Assembly: GCF_025642975.1 (NCBI RefSeq)
Contig: NZ_JANZKJ010000001.1
Span: 806,001-870,000, forward strand
Source: Pseudomonas sp. RIT-PI-S
Lineage (GTDB): Bacteria; Pseudomonadota; Gammaproteobacteria; Pseudomonadales; Pseudomonadaceae
Reading direction: 5' to 3'
Length of the DNA: 64,000 nucleotides
The notes under the pieces were generated by a model. The model searched no databases and had not been told where the DNA came from. It worked only from the letters and a program-made list of their open reading frames with translations. Both the position numbers and the translations under genes were made by a program. Shown piece after piece: positions 10,369 to 20,111 of this stretch. The first letter of the stretch is position 1. Every line of letters begins with the position of its first letter.

Positions 10369-10384
10369 CGGCACTTGTTTTGCA
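10369..10384 (+). promoter_or_regulatory. Sigma54 promoter before the first glycosyltransferase
   Basis: CGGCACTTGTTTTGCA matches -24 GGCAC and -12 TTGCA, with GG at 10370-10371 and GC at 10382-10383, spacing 10. It lies 76 bp before the start at 10461 and after the flgL hairpin. The inference is that flagellin glycosylation is transcribed with the RpoN/FleQ class of flagellar genes. The rest of the 10202-10460 gap shows no other clear element. Confidence 0.75.
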
Positions 10385-10460
10385 AACCATGCCTATTGGC
10401 ATCGTTGCCGTCATTTTTCTGGCCGACCGCAGCTTTTAACGGCCATCAGGCGAGTTCCTC

Positions 10461-13400
10461 ATGAAATCGACACCGCTGGTCACCATTGCCGTTCTTGTTC
10501 ATGACGCTACCCACTTCTACCGGGCCTTGCACAGCGCGCTAGGGCAGAACTACCCGGCGCTTGAAGTTATCGTCAGCGACAGTTCCGGTAGCCCCGAAGT
10601 GGCCCGCCTGGTCGAAGAGGCGCGCAAGCACTCGCAAGTGCCGCTGCGGCACCACGCGCACAAACGGCCCTTGGCCTATCCCGCCGATGTGAACTGGGCG
10701 TTAGGCCAGGCAAAGGGGCAATACGTCAAGTTTTTGCTGGGTGACGACTGGATACTGCCCGTCCTGGTGGCGCGCCAGGTGCAGTCGCTCGAAGCCTACC
10801 CCGAGGCTGGCATGTGCTCGGCGCAACGCTGGTTCGCGGACCCCGACAGTGTGTTGTTGCCCACGCGGGTAGAGAATTTTTCGCTGTTCTCCGAGGACAT
10901 GCTGCTCAAAGGTGGCGACCTGCTGTCGTTCTTCGAAGCCTGGCCGATCAACTTCATCGGCAGCCTGAGTTGCACCCTGCTGCGCCGTGACTACCTCAAG
11001 CGAGTAGTGCCGGCCTTGGCCAGCCCCGACAGCGAGCTGCTGGTGGATTTCGACCTGGCCCTGTACGTGAGCGTGCTGCGCCACGGTCACCTTGCCGCGA
11101 TTGCCCAGACCCTTTGCGCGGAGCGTCTTGAGCCCGCCCGCTATGAAGGAGTCGATGTGACCGCCCGGCATAATCTCGAGCAGGCGATTCTGGTTCGGTT
11201 GGTCGGCCAGGTCGGCGGTGAGCGGGCGCCCTGGCCGGGTTCTGTACGGGTCAGCAACCTGATCCTGCCACCCGTGCCTGAGGCCAAGCGGGAGTACACC
11301 GAGCTGCCGATGACCCGCCTGCTGCACATCCAGACGCTTACCCAGGGGGATCGCATCGGCAGCAGTGCACGCACCTTCGCCGAGATGTACCAGCAGTGGT
11401 TGCAAAGCCGGGATTTCCCAGAAGGGGGCAAGGCGCTGCTGGCCGAACGCATCGCTGGTTGGCCTAGCCAGCCGCAGATCATGCCCGTGATCATTGCCCG
11501 CGACGATGCGCCAGGGCTTGAGGCCACGCTCGCCAGTGTGGCGGCGCAAAGCTATGCGGCCTGCGGGTGCCTGGTGCTGTCCAGTGCCCAGCCCTCGCTG
11601 GAACTGCGCGGCGAGCATGTTTACGCGCCGTTGCAAGCAGACTGGGCCGCTCAGCTCAATGAGCTGCTGGTTCAGCTCGAAGGCTTCGACTGGTTCTACC
11701 TGCTGCAAGCCGGCGACACCCTGAGCCCCCATGCCTTGCTGCAGATCGCCGAGCGGGTGGCCACCGGCAATGGCCTCCAGGCCTGCTATAGCGACGAAGA
11801 CCGTGGCGCTCAGGCAGCGACCCCGGAGCCGGTGTTCAAGCCGGCGTTCAACCTGGACCTGCTACGCGCCTACCCCTATGTTGGCCGGGCCATCGCCTTC
11901 TCAAGGCAAGGCTTTGCCGAGGCCGGCGGGCTCGACGGCGGCGCGGGGGAGGCCGCCGGCGCCGACCTGGTGCTACGGATGGCCGAGCATTTCGGCTTGG
12001 GCGCCATCGCTCATGTGGCCGACGTGCTATTGCATGCGAGCCAGCCCTACGCCAGTTGGCTCGCTGAGCCGAGCGTGGCCGAAGGGCACGGTCATCTGCT
12101 CGCTGGGCATCTGTCGCGCCTGGGGCAAGCCTTCGAATGGCGCCCGGCGCAGGTGCGTGGGTTCCTGCGCGCCGGCTACCTGCATGAGCAGCGGCCGCTG
12201 GTATCCATCCTGCTTCTGAGCGTGGACAACCCAGCGCTGATGCAGGCTTGCCTGGACAGCCTGTTAGCGAAGACCACCTATAGCCACTACGAAGTGATCA
12301 TCGGCGTGCACTCTAGTGAGTCCGCCGCCAACCGCGAGTGGCTGCAAGCCCTGGTGGCCATCGGCGGAGGGCGCATCCGCGTGCTGGATCAAGCGCCGGA
12401 GCGGGTGGTGGGCGTGCGTTACAACGCCCTGGCCGAGCACGCCCAGGGCGACTACCTGCTGCTGCTCAGCGCCGATTGCCGCGCCATCGAGCCTAACTGG
12501 CTGGACGAATTGCTCGCCCATGCGCAGCGCCCGGAAATCGGCGTGACGGGTGCCAAGCTGCTAGGGCCGGACGGGCGCATCGAACATGCTGGGCTGATCC
12601 TCGGCATGCGCGGCATCGCCGGTTCGCCTTTCCTCGGCGAGGCGCCTGCAGCGCGCGGCTACCTGCAACGCCTGGTAGTGCCGCAGAACTACAGCGCGGT
12701 CAGCCAGCATTGCATGATGATCCGCCGCAGCCTGTTCGACAGCCTGGGTGGCTTGAGCGACGGCGTGTTCGGCGAGCATTGCGCCGACGTAGAGTTCTGC
12801 CTTCGGGTGGCCGACGCCGGTGCGCTGGTGGTGTGGACGCCCGACGCCCTGTTGGGCTATCGCTCCGCCTTGGAAAACACCCCGCAGGCCCGCCCGGGTT
12901 ACGACCTGGCCATGGCTGAAGCCTACCGCCGATGGATGCCGCGGCTGGTGGCCGACCCTGCCTACAACCCCAACCTGACCCTGGGTGGCTCAAGCTTCGG
13001 CCTCGACACCGGCCTGCACACGGGCTGGCAACCGTTCCAGCAGCGCTTGCGGCCGCATTTGTTGTGCCTGCCGATCAACCCAGGCGCGGTAGGCCATTAC
13101 CGGCTGATCCAGCCCTTCCATGAAGTGGAGCGGGCGGGGCTGGCCACGGGGCTGGTGTACCACGGCGTGCCCTCGCTGACCGAGATGGGGCGCATCCGCC
13201 CAGACTCAGTGATCTTCCAGGGCCGCTACAGCGCCCGGGCCGCTGAGGGCATCGAGTCGTTCAAGCGATTCAGCGATGCGTTCCGGGTGTTCGAGCTCGA
13301 CGACTACTTGCTGGACGTGCCTGGCGCCAACGAACACAAGCGATTCCTCGCCAAGGACATCCAGTCCTCGCTCCGCCATAGCGTGGGGCTGTGTGACCGG

Positions 13401-14036
13401 CTGGTGGTCTCCACTCAGACCCTCGCCGAAGTGATGGCCGACATGAGCGCGGACATCCGCGTGGTCCCCAACATGCTGCCTCCGGAGCGTTGGGTGCACT
13501 TGCGCGGCAAGCGTGGGCGGGGTGAAAAGCCACGGGTCGGCTGGGGCGGCGGCACCAGCCATACCGGCGACCTGTTGCTGATCAAGGACGTGGTGCGCGC
13601 GCTGGCCGATGAAGTGCACTGGGTATTCTTCGGCATGTGCCCAGACGAACTGCGCCCGTACATCCACGAGTATCACGGTTCGGTGCCGCTGGAGCAGTAC
13701 CCGGCCAAGCTGGCCAGCCTGGACTTCGACCTGGCGGTAGCCCCCTTGGAACAGCACATTTTCAACGACTGCAAGAGCAACTTGCGGCTGCTCGAGTACG
13801 GCGCCTGCGGATTCCCTGTGGTGTGTACCGAAACCCGCAGTTACCGGGGCACCTTGCCGGTGACCCTGGTGAGCAGCAACGGCACTGAAGAGTGGATCGC
13901 GGCGATTCGTTCGCACCTGGCAGACCCCGCCGCCAGCGCTGCCCAAGGCGAGGCGCTGCGCGACACCATTCACCGTGACTTCATGCTGCATGGGCCGGCG
14001 CTGCAGCGTTGGCTGGAGGCCTGGACGCCGGGTTAA
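10461..14036 (+). CDS. fgt1: Multidomain flagellin glycosyltransferase (Fgt1/FgtA-like)
   Basis: A 1191-aa protein with at least three GT2-type (GT-A) domains and one C-terminal GT4-like (GT-B) domain. The first GT2 covers residues about 5-250 (TIAVLVHDATHFY, FLLGDD with Asp95-Asp96). A second, degenerate domain starts near 340 (VIIARDDAPGLEATLASV). A third starts near 575 (PLVSILLLSVDNPALMQACL, with LLLLSADCRAIEPNW). From about 866 to 1180 comes the GT4-like part (PVVCTETRSYRG, LRLLEYGACGFP). Position between flgL and fliC and architecture match Fgt1 of P. syringae and FgtA of P. aeruginosa, which glycosylate flagellin. No signal peptide or membrane segment is visible, so a cytoplasmic site is likely. 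The sugar donor cannot be read from the sequence. Confidence 0.85.
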   Translation: MKSTPLVTIAVLVHDATHFYRALHSALGQNYPALEVIVSDSSGSPEVARLVEEARKHSQVPLRHHAHKRPLAYPADVNWALGQAKGQYVKFLLGDDWILPVLVARQVQSLEAYPEAGMCSAQRWFADPDSVLLPTRVENFSLFSEDMLLKGGDLLSFFEAWPINFIGSLSCTLLRRDYLKRVVPALASPDSELLVDFDLALYVSVLRHGHLAAIAQTLCAERLEPARYEGVDVTARHNLEQAILVRLVGQVGGERAPWPGSVRVSNLILPPVPEAKREYTELPMTRLLHIQTLTQGDRIGSSARTFAEMYQQWLQSRDFPEGGKALLAERIAGWPSQPQIMPVIIARDDAPGLEATLASVAAQSYAACGCLVLSSAQPSLELRGEHVYAPLQADWAAQLNELLVQLEGFDWFYLLQAGDTLSPHALLQIAERVATGNGLQACYSDEDRGAQAATPEPVFKPAFNLDLLRAYPYVGRAIAFSRQGFAEAGGLDGGAGEAAGADLVLRMAEHFGLGAIAHVADVLLHASQPYASWLAEPSVAEGHGHLLAGHLSRLGQAFEWRPAQVRGFLRAGYLHEQRPLVSILLLSVDNPALMQACLDSLLAKTTYSHYEVIIGVHSSESAANREWLQALVAIGGGRIRVLDQAPERVVGVRYNALAEHAQGDYLLLLSADCRAIEPNWLDELLAHAQRPEIGVTGAKLLGPDGRIEHAGLILGMRGIAGSPFLGEAPAARGYLQRLVVPQNYSAVSQHCMMIRRSLFDSLGGLSDGVFGEHCADVEFCLRVADAGALVVWTPDALLGYRSALENTPQARPGYDLAMAEAYRRWMPRLVADPAYNPNLTLGGSSFGLDTGLHTGWQPFQQRLRPHLLCLPINPGAVGHYRLIQPFHEVERAGLATGLVYHGVPSLTEMGRIRPDSVIFQGRYSARAAEGIESFKRFSDAFRVFELDDYLLDVPGANEHKRFLAKDIQSSLRHSVGLCDRLVVSTQTLAEVMADMSADIRVVPNMLPPERWVHLRGKRGRGEKPRVGWGGGTSHTGDLLLIKDVVRALADEVHWVFFGMCPDELRPYIHEYHGSVPLEQYPAKLASLDFDLAVAPLEQHIFNDCKSNLRLLEYGACGFPVVCTETRSYRGTLPVTLVSSNGTEEWIAAIRSHLADPAASAAQGEALRDTIHRDFMLHGPALQRWLEAWTPG

Positions 14037-14087
14037 ACCGGCGCACCCGCCTTTTCACCCCATTACCATCCGTTTGCAGGAGCTCTC

Positions 14088-17000
14088 ATGGGACCGTCGC
14101 CACTGGTCAGCATCGTCATCCCCGCCTACAAGGCCGCCTTCTTCGAAGTTGCCCTGCGTAGCGCCTTCGCCCAGGATTATCCGGCGATCGAGATCATCAT
14201 CGGTGACGATTGCGCCACCACCGCGATCAGCGACATCGTCGAGCGGCTGCGTGGCGAAAGCCCCTGGCCGATCGACTACCTGCGCAACCCCGTGCAACTG
14301 CGCGAGGCGCCCAACGTCACCAGTTGCGTGCGCCGCGCCAAGGGCAAATACGTCAAGTTCCTCTACGACGACGATGTGCTGGCGCCCCATTGCGTGCGCC
14401 GGCTGGTCGAGACGTTAGAAAGCTACCCGGGCCTGGCCCTGGCAACCGCACGGCGCATGTTGATCGATGAAGATGGCCTGCCACTGCCGGACATCTATGC
14501 AACGCGCTTCCCCTTTACCGAGAGCATGCGCATCCATGGGCCGGACCTGACGTCCTTCTTCGGGGAGTACACCTACAACTTTGTTGGCGAGCCCACCTCG
14601 GTACTGTGCCGCCGGGCCGACCTGATCGATTTTGGCGACAGCATCTTCGGCCTCGATGGCCAGCATATCGACTGGGTCGGAGACTTGGCCATCTGGGTCA
14701 AGCTGATGCGCCGTGGCGACCTGGCGATGCTCGACGAAACCCTCAGCCAGTTCCGGGTTTCGTCGCAGCAGTTCAGCCAAGGCGGGCGCGATGACACTAG
14801 CGGCCCGCGGGCCTATCACGCGCTGTTCCGGCGCCTTCTGAACGAGCTGGGCTGGGTTCGCCCGCAGGCGCAGAACACCCATGTACGTTGTGCGCCGCTG
14901 GCGGTTGCCAAGGCGGGTGAGCCAGGGCAGCCCTTCGACCTATGCGCCTGGCTCCACGAAGTGTTGCCCGGCTATGCCCAGCCGGACTTCAAGCGCTGGT
15001 GGCAGGCCCGCCAACTGGGGCCTGCCCGCCAGGCGAAAATAGATGCCCACGCCAGCGCGCATGGCGGTGGCCCCGCCGTGCTGCTGGTGATCAACGACCT
15101 GGCCAACGATGAAGCGCGGTTGCTGCAAACCTTGCACAGCCTGGACCGTCAGGCGCCGCTGCTGGCCAACACCACTGTGGTGGTGCTCTCCAGCCGCCCG
15201 AACGTGGGCAGCGGGCAAGTAGAAGAGCGTTTTTATTGGGTCAGCAGCCAGCAGAACCTGCGCGCCGCACACCTGAACCAGCTTATTTCCGAGCTGAGCT
15301 TTGACTGGCTGCTGAGCGTGGATGCAGGCACCCGGATCAATGCCGATGCCTTGAGCGTCACCTTCCTCGAGCTGATGGGTAACCCGGCCTGCCCGGCAAT
15401 CTTCTGCGACGAGGTCTATAGCGATGGCCACGGCGGGCTGTGGCCGCTGTTGCGCGGCAACTTCAACCTGGACCAATTGCTCAGCGTGCCGTTGGCCATG
15501 GCCGGGCACTGGTTGTTCCGCCGCGATGCGCTCACAGCCATGGACGGCTTCGATGGCAGCCTGCCGGCGGCCTTGGAATTGGACATGATCCTGCGCCTGA
15601 TCGAAGCCGGGCAGCACGGCTTTGGGCACATCAGCGAGGCACTGGTGACCCTTGACGCCCGGCCTTTGCAGCCATGTGCGGATGAGCGCCGGGCCTTGTT
15701 GCAGCATTTGCAGCGGCGCGGATATAGCCACGCTCAGGTCGCCGAACCGTCCAACCGCCATTACCACTTGGATTACGGCCACCTCGGCGAGGGCCAGGTT
15801 TCTCCAACGGTGGCCGTGCTGGTGCCGGCGCAGGGCCCGCTGGAGATCCTCAAGCGCTGCGTGAGCAGCGCTCTGATGCTCACCGGCTATACGAATTTCC
15901 AGGTGGTGCTGGTGGAAACCGAGCGAACCACCGAACCCCTGGGCGAATGGATGGACGAACTGGCGGGCGAGGCCCACGGCAGGGTATTGGCCGTACGCAG
16001 CCCGCGCCCGCTCGGCGTGAACACGGCCATCAACGGCGCGGTCGAAGCGCTCAATCATGACTTCATCACGTTGCTCGATCCTGCGTGCGTGGTGGTTGAA
16101 GAGCGTTGGCTGGAACTGATGCTGGACCAGGCCCTGCGCCCAGAAGTCGGTGCCGTGGGTGCACGCCGGGTAGAGCGCGGCGAGCGCCTGCTGGACGCTG
16201 GCCTTCGCCTGGGCCTGGAAGGGCCGGCGGAAACCGCTTTGCTACGCCGCGAAGAGGGGCCTGTGGAGTATGTGCAGGTGCAGCGCAATGTGGTGGCGTT
16301 GTCCGCTGCCTGCCTGATGATGTCGCGAGCTATCTTCCGCCAGGTGGGTGGCTTCGACGATGAGCGTTTTGGCCAGCGCTGGGCCGATGTGGACTTGTGC
16401 CTGAAGCTGCACTGGGCCGGCTACTTGAATGTGTGGACGCCGCGCGCCTGGGTGGCCCAGACCGAGCCGGTGCGCCCGGCTTCTTCAGGTACCGACGCCG
16501 GCTTGCTTGCCCTCGACGAAGCGGCCATGTATGCGCAGTGGGGGGCCTCGCTGGGGCGCGACCCCTGCGCCAGCCACCTGTATGCGCAGCGTGGCAACGG
16601 CTTCGATTTCGACCCGGACCCGCAGGCACTGTGGCGGCCGCTGGCCTTCGCCGGGTTGCCGGTGGTAGTGGGCGGTGGCGCCCCCGGCAGCGCCGATCCA
16701 CGCATCGTGCAGCCGCTGGAAGCACTGCGTGCCTCCGGCCTGCTCGAAGGTGGCTTGACCCCGCATGCGTTGCGGGTCAGCGAATGGCTGCGCCTGGTGC
16801 CGGGCTCGGTGGTGTTGCCGCTAGGCGCGACGGTAGCCGATTTCGGCCTGGATGCCGCACGCGCCGGGCAGCTGGCGCCGTGCCGGATCTGCGACCTGGC
16901 TAGCGCTGCTGACAGCCAGCTCGAACCCGCGGCGCTGAACCAGGCATTGGCCGGGTTCGACAAGGTGTTGGTGGCGACACCCGAGCAGGCCGAGCGGGTT

Positions 17001-17591
17001 GCCGGTGCGCACCCGCGCATCGAAGTGCTGCCCACCCGGCTTGCCCCGCTGCTGTGGGCAGACTTACCGCAGCCTGAAAAAGCCAGTGCCCGGGTACGCG
17101 CAGGCTTGGTTTGCGACGACCTTCATAGCCTGGATAGCACGTTGCTCGCCGGGCTGCTGGAGCAGTTCGCCGGGCGGGTTCATTGGGTGGTCATCGGCCA
17201 GTTGCCGCCCTCGCTGCGCCCTTGGGTGGATGAGTTTCACCCAGCGGTGGCGCCTCATCGCTACCCCTCGCAGCTCGCGCAACTAAGCTTGCACGTGGCG
17301 GTGGTGGCGGTGGCCGATGGGTTCAGCCAGCTCGCGCTCGCCGAGCAGCGGGTCCTGGAACATGGCGCCTGTGGTGCGGCGGTCATCAGTAATCGTCCCT
17401 CGGCATGGCCGGTGGCAAGCGCAGGCCCGGACCTGGAGGCAGTCAGCGCAGCCTTACAGGCCTGGCTGGACGCGCCTGAACAGCGTGAAGGCGCCGCCAG
17501 TAAGCTGCACGCCGAGGTCATGGCGAGGGGGCTGATTCAAGGCGAGCAGGCCGAGCGGTGGCTGGCGGCCTGGGGGCCATTGATGGATTAA
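14088..17591 (+). CDS. fgt2: Second multidomain flagellin glycosyltransferase (Fgt2-like)
   Basis: A 1167-aa paralogue of the preceding gene, 51 bp downstream and probably in the same transcript. The N-terminal GT2 domain (residues about 5-250) has VSIVIPAYKAAFFEVAL and the metal-binding-like FLYDDDVL with Asp94-Asp96, better preserved than in the first enzyme. A second GT2-like unit starts near 570 (TVAVLVPAQGPLEILKRCV). The C-terminal GT-B-like part (about 860-1160) looks degenerate: the conserved LLEYGACGFPVVC of Fgt1 appears as VLEHGACGAAVIS. It probably acts with Fgt1 on flagellin, extending or initiating the glycan. Which step each catalyses is unknown. Confidence 0.82.
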   Translation: MGPSPLVSIVIPAYKAAFFEVALRSAFAQDYPAIEIIIGDDCATTAISDIVERLRGESPWPIDYLRNPVQLREAPNVTSCVRRAKGKYVKFLYDDDVLAPHCVRRLVETLESYPGLALATARRMLIDEDGLPLPDIYATRFPFTESMRIHGPDLTSFFGEYTYNFVGEPTSVLCRRADLIDFGDSIFGLDGQHIDWVGDLAIWVKLMRRGDLAMLDETLSQFRVSSQQFSQGGRDDTSGPRAYHALFRRLLNELGWVRPQAQNTHVRCAPLAVAKAGEPGQPFDLCAWLHEVLPGYAQPDFKRWWQARQLGPARQAKIDAHASAHGGGPAVLLVINDLANDEARLLQTLHSLDRQAPLLANTTVVVLSSRPNVGSGQVEERFYWVSSQQNLRAAHLNQLISELSFDWLLSVDAGTRINADALSVTFLELMGNPACPAIFCDEVYSDGHGGLWPLLRGNFNLDQLLSVPLAMAGHWLFRRDALTAMDGFDGSLPAALELDMILRLIEAGQHGFGHISEALVTLDARPLQPCADERRALLQHLQRRGYSHAQVAEPSNRHYHLDYGHLGEGQVSPTVAVLVPAQGPLEILKRCVSSALMLTGYTNFQVVLVETERTTEPLGEWMDELAGEAHGRVLAVRSPRPLGVNTAINGAVEALNHDFITLLDPACVVVEERWLELMLDQALRPEVGAVGARRVERGERLLDAGLRLGLEGPAETALLRREEGPVEYVQVQRNVVALSAACLMMSRAIFRQVGGFDDERFGQRWADVDLCLKLHWAGYLNVWTPRAWVAQTEPVRPASSGTDAGLLALDEAAMYAQWGASLGRDPCASHLYAQRGNGFDFDPDPQALWRPLAFAGLPVVVGGGAPGSADPRIVQPLEALRASGLLEGGLTPHALRVSEWLRLVPGSVVLPLGATVADFGLDAARAGQLAPCRICDLASAADSQLEPAALNQALAGFDKVLVATPEQAERVAGAHPRIEVLPTRLAPLLWADLPQPEKASARVRAGLVCDDLHSLDSTLLAGLLEQFAGRVHWVVIGQLPPSLRPWVDEFHPAVAPHRYPSQLAQLSLHVAVVAVADGFSQLALAEQRVLEHGACGAAVISNRPSAWPVASAGPDLEAVSAALQAWLDAPEQREGAASKLHAEVMARGLIQGEQAERWLAAWGPLMD

Positions 17592-17608
17592 GGCGGCCTT
17601 TGTCGGAA

Positions 17609-17631
17609 GGCGCCTGCGAACCGCCGGCGCC
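17609..17631. terminator. Possible bidirectional hairpin between convergent genes
   Basis: GGCGCC at 17609-17614 and again at 17626-17631 (self-complementary) can pair across an 11-base loop. It lies in the 115-bp gap between the convergent fgt2 and the ATP-grasp/HAD gene. The stem is short and lacks a T-run on either side. Confidence 0.25.
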
Positions 17632-17706
17632 ACCTCGTTTCCGGGAAGCGCCCGTCCTACACCTCCACTGCGGGCCCGGGCGCAGCTCGAGAGCGTTCGC
17701 CGGCTT

Positions 17707-18999
17707 CTACACCCTTGCGGGTGCTGGCGCGTTAAGCAGCATCTCGATCATGCTGCAATCGAAGGTGTGGATACCGCACTGGCGGGTGACGTCCAGGCGC
17801 TCGGCAAAGCTATCGTCCACCAGGATTGCATCGGCCTCTTTGATAAAGGCCGACTTCGGCCGTCCATCGACGATATGGATCACCTCGTCGAAGATCCCGG
17901 CGAGGCGATACTGGCTGAGCGTGGCCTGCACGTCGAACCGATGCCGGGTAATCAATTTCACCCCAATGCCGCGGTTCAGGCACTGGAAAATCAGCGCTAG
18001 CACAGGCAGGTTCACCTCGCCGCGAAGGATGAGGGTGTCGTCCAGGTCGATGTACGCCACGGAAAACTCGATCGAATGGCGGTAGCGGTTGGCCAGGGCA
18101 CGGTCGATCTCCACGCTGCCGGCATAGGTCAGTAGCCCCAGGGGCAAGCGCTCGTGTTCGTAGATCCCAAGCAGCGGGAAGTTGACCCCGCGTACCCGGT
18201 TCAGCGCCATGGAGCCAGCGATGCGCGGAGCGACTTCCAGCAAGGTCAGCTCGCCGTCTTCGGCCCGCTTGACCTGGAAGAACCAAGGGCCGCGCATTCG
18301 CAGGCGATCGCCGATGGCAGCGGCGATCCGCTCGATGCCGGGCAAGTCTTCGCTCACGCTATTGACCGCGATGCCGTTGCGCATGCGCACCCGGCGCCGC
18401 GCCGCCGCAAACAGCAGGCCGCGCTCACGATCGGAGAAGCAGTCCACGGTGAATTCTTCGCCCGGCAAATACTCGCAAATCAGCGGCTCGCTCACCGCTG
18501 CGCAGGCGATCTCCAGCGCCTTGGCATCATCGGCCCGGGTGGCGCCCTGGCTGCCCTGGCCGCGATCAGGCTTGACGAATACGGGAAACCGCTCCACCTG
18601 CGCGGGCTCGGCAAACACCCTCGGCACCTTCACGCAGCCGTGGAGGGCGCGGTAAGTCTGGGATTTGCTCCGAGTGATGCGGCAGGTTTCGGCGCTGGCG
18701 GCGATCACCGCGCAGGACAGTTGCTCGGTCACATCCTGTAGCGCGACGATGACGTCATCGTAGGCGGGGTAGATGTAGTCGATCTGCAGCCGCTGGCAGA
18801 GCGCGACCAGTGCCGTCAACCAGCCCGGCTCGGAGATGTTCGGCAGCAGGTGGTAATCGTCGAACACCAATTGGGCCGGGTTGCTCACCGCCTGGCCGGC
18901 GCCGAATACCTGGGTCTCCTTGCAGCCGCGCAACGCATTGAAAATTTCCAGGCCGATTTCAGTACCGGCCGGAAAGACCAGGACATTACGAGCCTTCAT
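17707..18999 (-). CDS. ATP-grasp and HAD-domain fusion protein
   Basis: A 430-aa two-domain protein. Residues about 1-300 are ATP-grasp-like: Rossmann-type start (NVLVFPAGTEIGLEIF), ATP-binding Lys143 in VFVKPDRGQGSQGA, CEYLPGEEFTVD (about 175-186), and the metal-binding strand LLEVAPRIAGSMALN near 255-268. Residues about 312-425 are a HAD-type phosphohydrolase: YIDLDDTL with Asp318/Asp320, LITRH (motif II), GRPKSAFIKEA (motif III Lys) and ILVDDSF (motif IV). ATP-grasp enzymes usually ligate a carboxylate to an amine or thiol; HAD domains usually dephosphorylate. It overlaps the upstream aminotransferase by 4 bp (ATGA). The context suggests flagellin-glycan synthesis; the actual substrate is unknown. 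Confidence 0.75.
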   Translation of the reverse strand: MKARNVLVFPAGTEIGLEIFNALRGCKETQVFGAGQAVSNPAQLVFDDYHLLPNISEPGWLTALVALCQRLQIDYIYPAYDDVIVALQDVTEQLSCAVIAASAETCRITRSKSQTYRALHGCVKVPRVFAEPAQVERFPVFVKPDRGQGSQGATRADDAKALEIACAAVSEPLICEYLPGEEFTVDCFSDRERGLLFAAARRRVRMRNGIAVNSVSEDLPGIERIAAAIGDRLRMRGPWFFQVKRAEDGELTLLEVAPRIAGSMALNRVRGVNFPLLGIYEHERLPLGLLTYAGSVEIDRALANRYRHSIEFSVAYIDLDDTLILRGEVNLPVLALIFQCLNRGIGVKLITRHRFDVQATLSQYRLAGIFDEVIHIVDGRPKSAFIKEADAILVDDSFAERLDVTRQCGIHTFDCSMIEMLLNAPAPARV

Positions 19000-20111
19000 T
19001 GCCCGGCCCCTTGGCGCAACAGCGTGCAGATGGTATCGACCACTTCATCTGGCAGGTCGGGGTAGATGGGCAGGCAGAGGATCTGCGAAGAAATACGCTT
19101 GGCCACCGGCAACTTGCTCAGGTCCGCCGACGGCAACCCGCGGTACATCGGAAATTCGCAGATCAGCGGATAGAAATAGCGGCGTGCCAGGATGTCATGG
19201 GCACGCATCAGTTCGTACACCTGGTCGCGGCTGAGCGGATAACGCTCAGTCACCAGGATGGGGAAGTACGAATAGTTCGCCTCATGCCCCTGCGGCAGGG
19301 TGAACAGCTCCAGGCCGGGTATCTGGCCGATGGCTTCCCGGTAGCGCTGGTCGATGCGCTGGCGCATGCCCAGGGCCCGGTCGATGTGCTTTAACTGCAG
19401 CAACCCGAAGGCAGCGTTGATTTCGCTCATTTTGCCGTTGATGCCTGGGGCGACCACCGTGACCTCATCGGCAAAGCCGAAGTTCTTCAGATAGTCGATG
19501 CGTTTTTTGGTTTTTGCGTCCGGGCACACGATAGCGCCGCCCTCGAAGGTGTTGAACACCTTGGTGGCGTGGAAGCTCAGGATCGACAGGTCGCCATGGC
19601 GCAGGATGCTGGTGCCGTTCTGGCGCACGCCGAAGGTATGCGCAGCGTCGTAGATGACCTTCAACCCATAGTTGTCGGCAATCGCCTGGATCTTCTCCAC
19701 ATCGCAAGGCGTGCCGTAGCAATGCACCGGCAGGATCGCAGTGGTTTTCGGGGTGATGGCTTTCTCGATGCTGGCCGGGTCCAGGTTGCAGGTGACTGGA
19801 TCGATGTCCACGAACACCGGCGCCAGGTCATTCCACAGCAGGGAATGGGCAGTGGCCACGAAGGAGTAGGGCGTGGTGATCACCTCGCCAGTAATGCGCA
19901 GGGCTTGCAGCGCGGTGACCAGCGCCAGGGTGCCGTTGGCGAACAGGCACAGGTAATCCACGCCCAGGTATTCAGCCAAGGCCTGTTCGAGCTGCTCATG
20001 GAACGGCCCGCCATTGGTCAGCCGGCGGCTCTCCCACATCTGCTCCAGGTAGGGAATGAACTCCTCGAGGGGCGGTAGCAGGGGGCTGGTGACCGGGATG
20101 ACTTTTGACAT
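18996..20111 (-). CDS. DegT/DnrJ/EryC1-family sugar aminotransferase (VioA-like)
   Basis: PLP-dependent aminotransferase (371 aa) of the family that converts nucleotide-linked keto-sugars to amino sugars. N-terminal RRLTNGGPFHEQLEQALAEY and LCLFANGTLALVTALQAL are family signatures. The PLP lysine is Lys184 in SFHATKVFNTFEGG, and IYDAAHTFG carries the PLP-stacking Asp. The start at 20111 (MSKVIP) is preferred over the 20135 start, which adds eight unlikely residues. P. syringae VioA makes dTDP-viosamine for flagellin glycosylation, so a dTDP-4-amino-4,6-dideoxyglucose role is plausible but unproven. First gene of a two-gene minus-strand operon behind a sigma54 site. Confidence 0.85.
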   Translation of the reverse strand: MSKVIPVTSPLLPPLEEFIPYLEQMWESRRLTNGGPFHEQLEQALAEYLGVDYLCLFANGTLALVTALQALRITGEVITTPYSFVATAHSLLWNDLAPVFVDIDPVTCNLDPASIEKAITPKTTAILPVHCYGTPCDVEKIQAIADNYGLKVIYDAAHTFGVRQNGTSILRHGDLSILSFHATKVFNTFEGGAIVCPDAKTKKRIDYLKNFGFADEVTVVAPGINGKMSEINAAFGLLQLKHIDRALGMRQRIDQRYREAIGQIPGLELFTLPQGHEANYSYFPILVTERYPLSRDQVYELMRAHDILARRYFYPLICEFPMYRGLPSADLSKLPVAKRISSQILCLPIYPDLPDEVVDTICTLLRQGAGQ

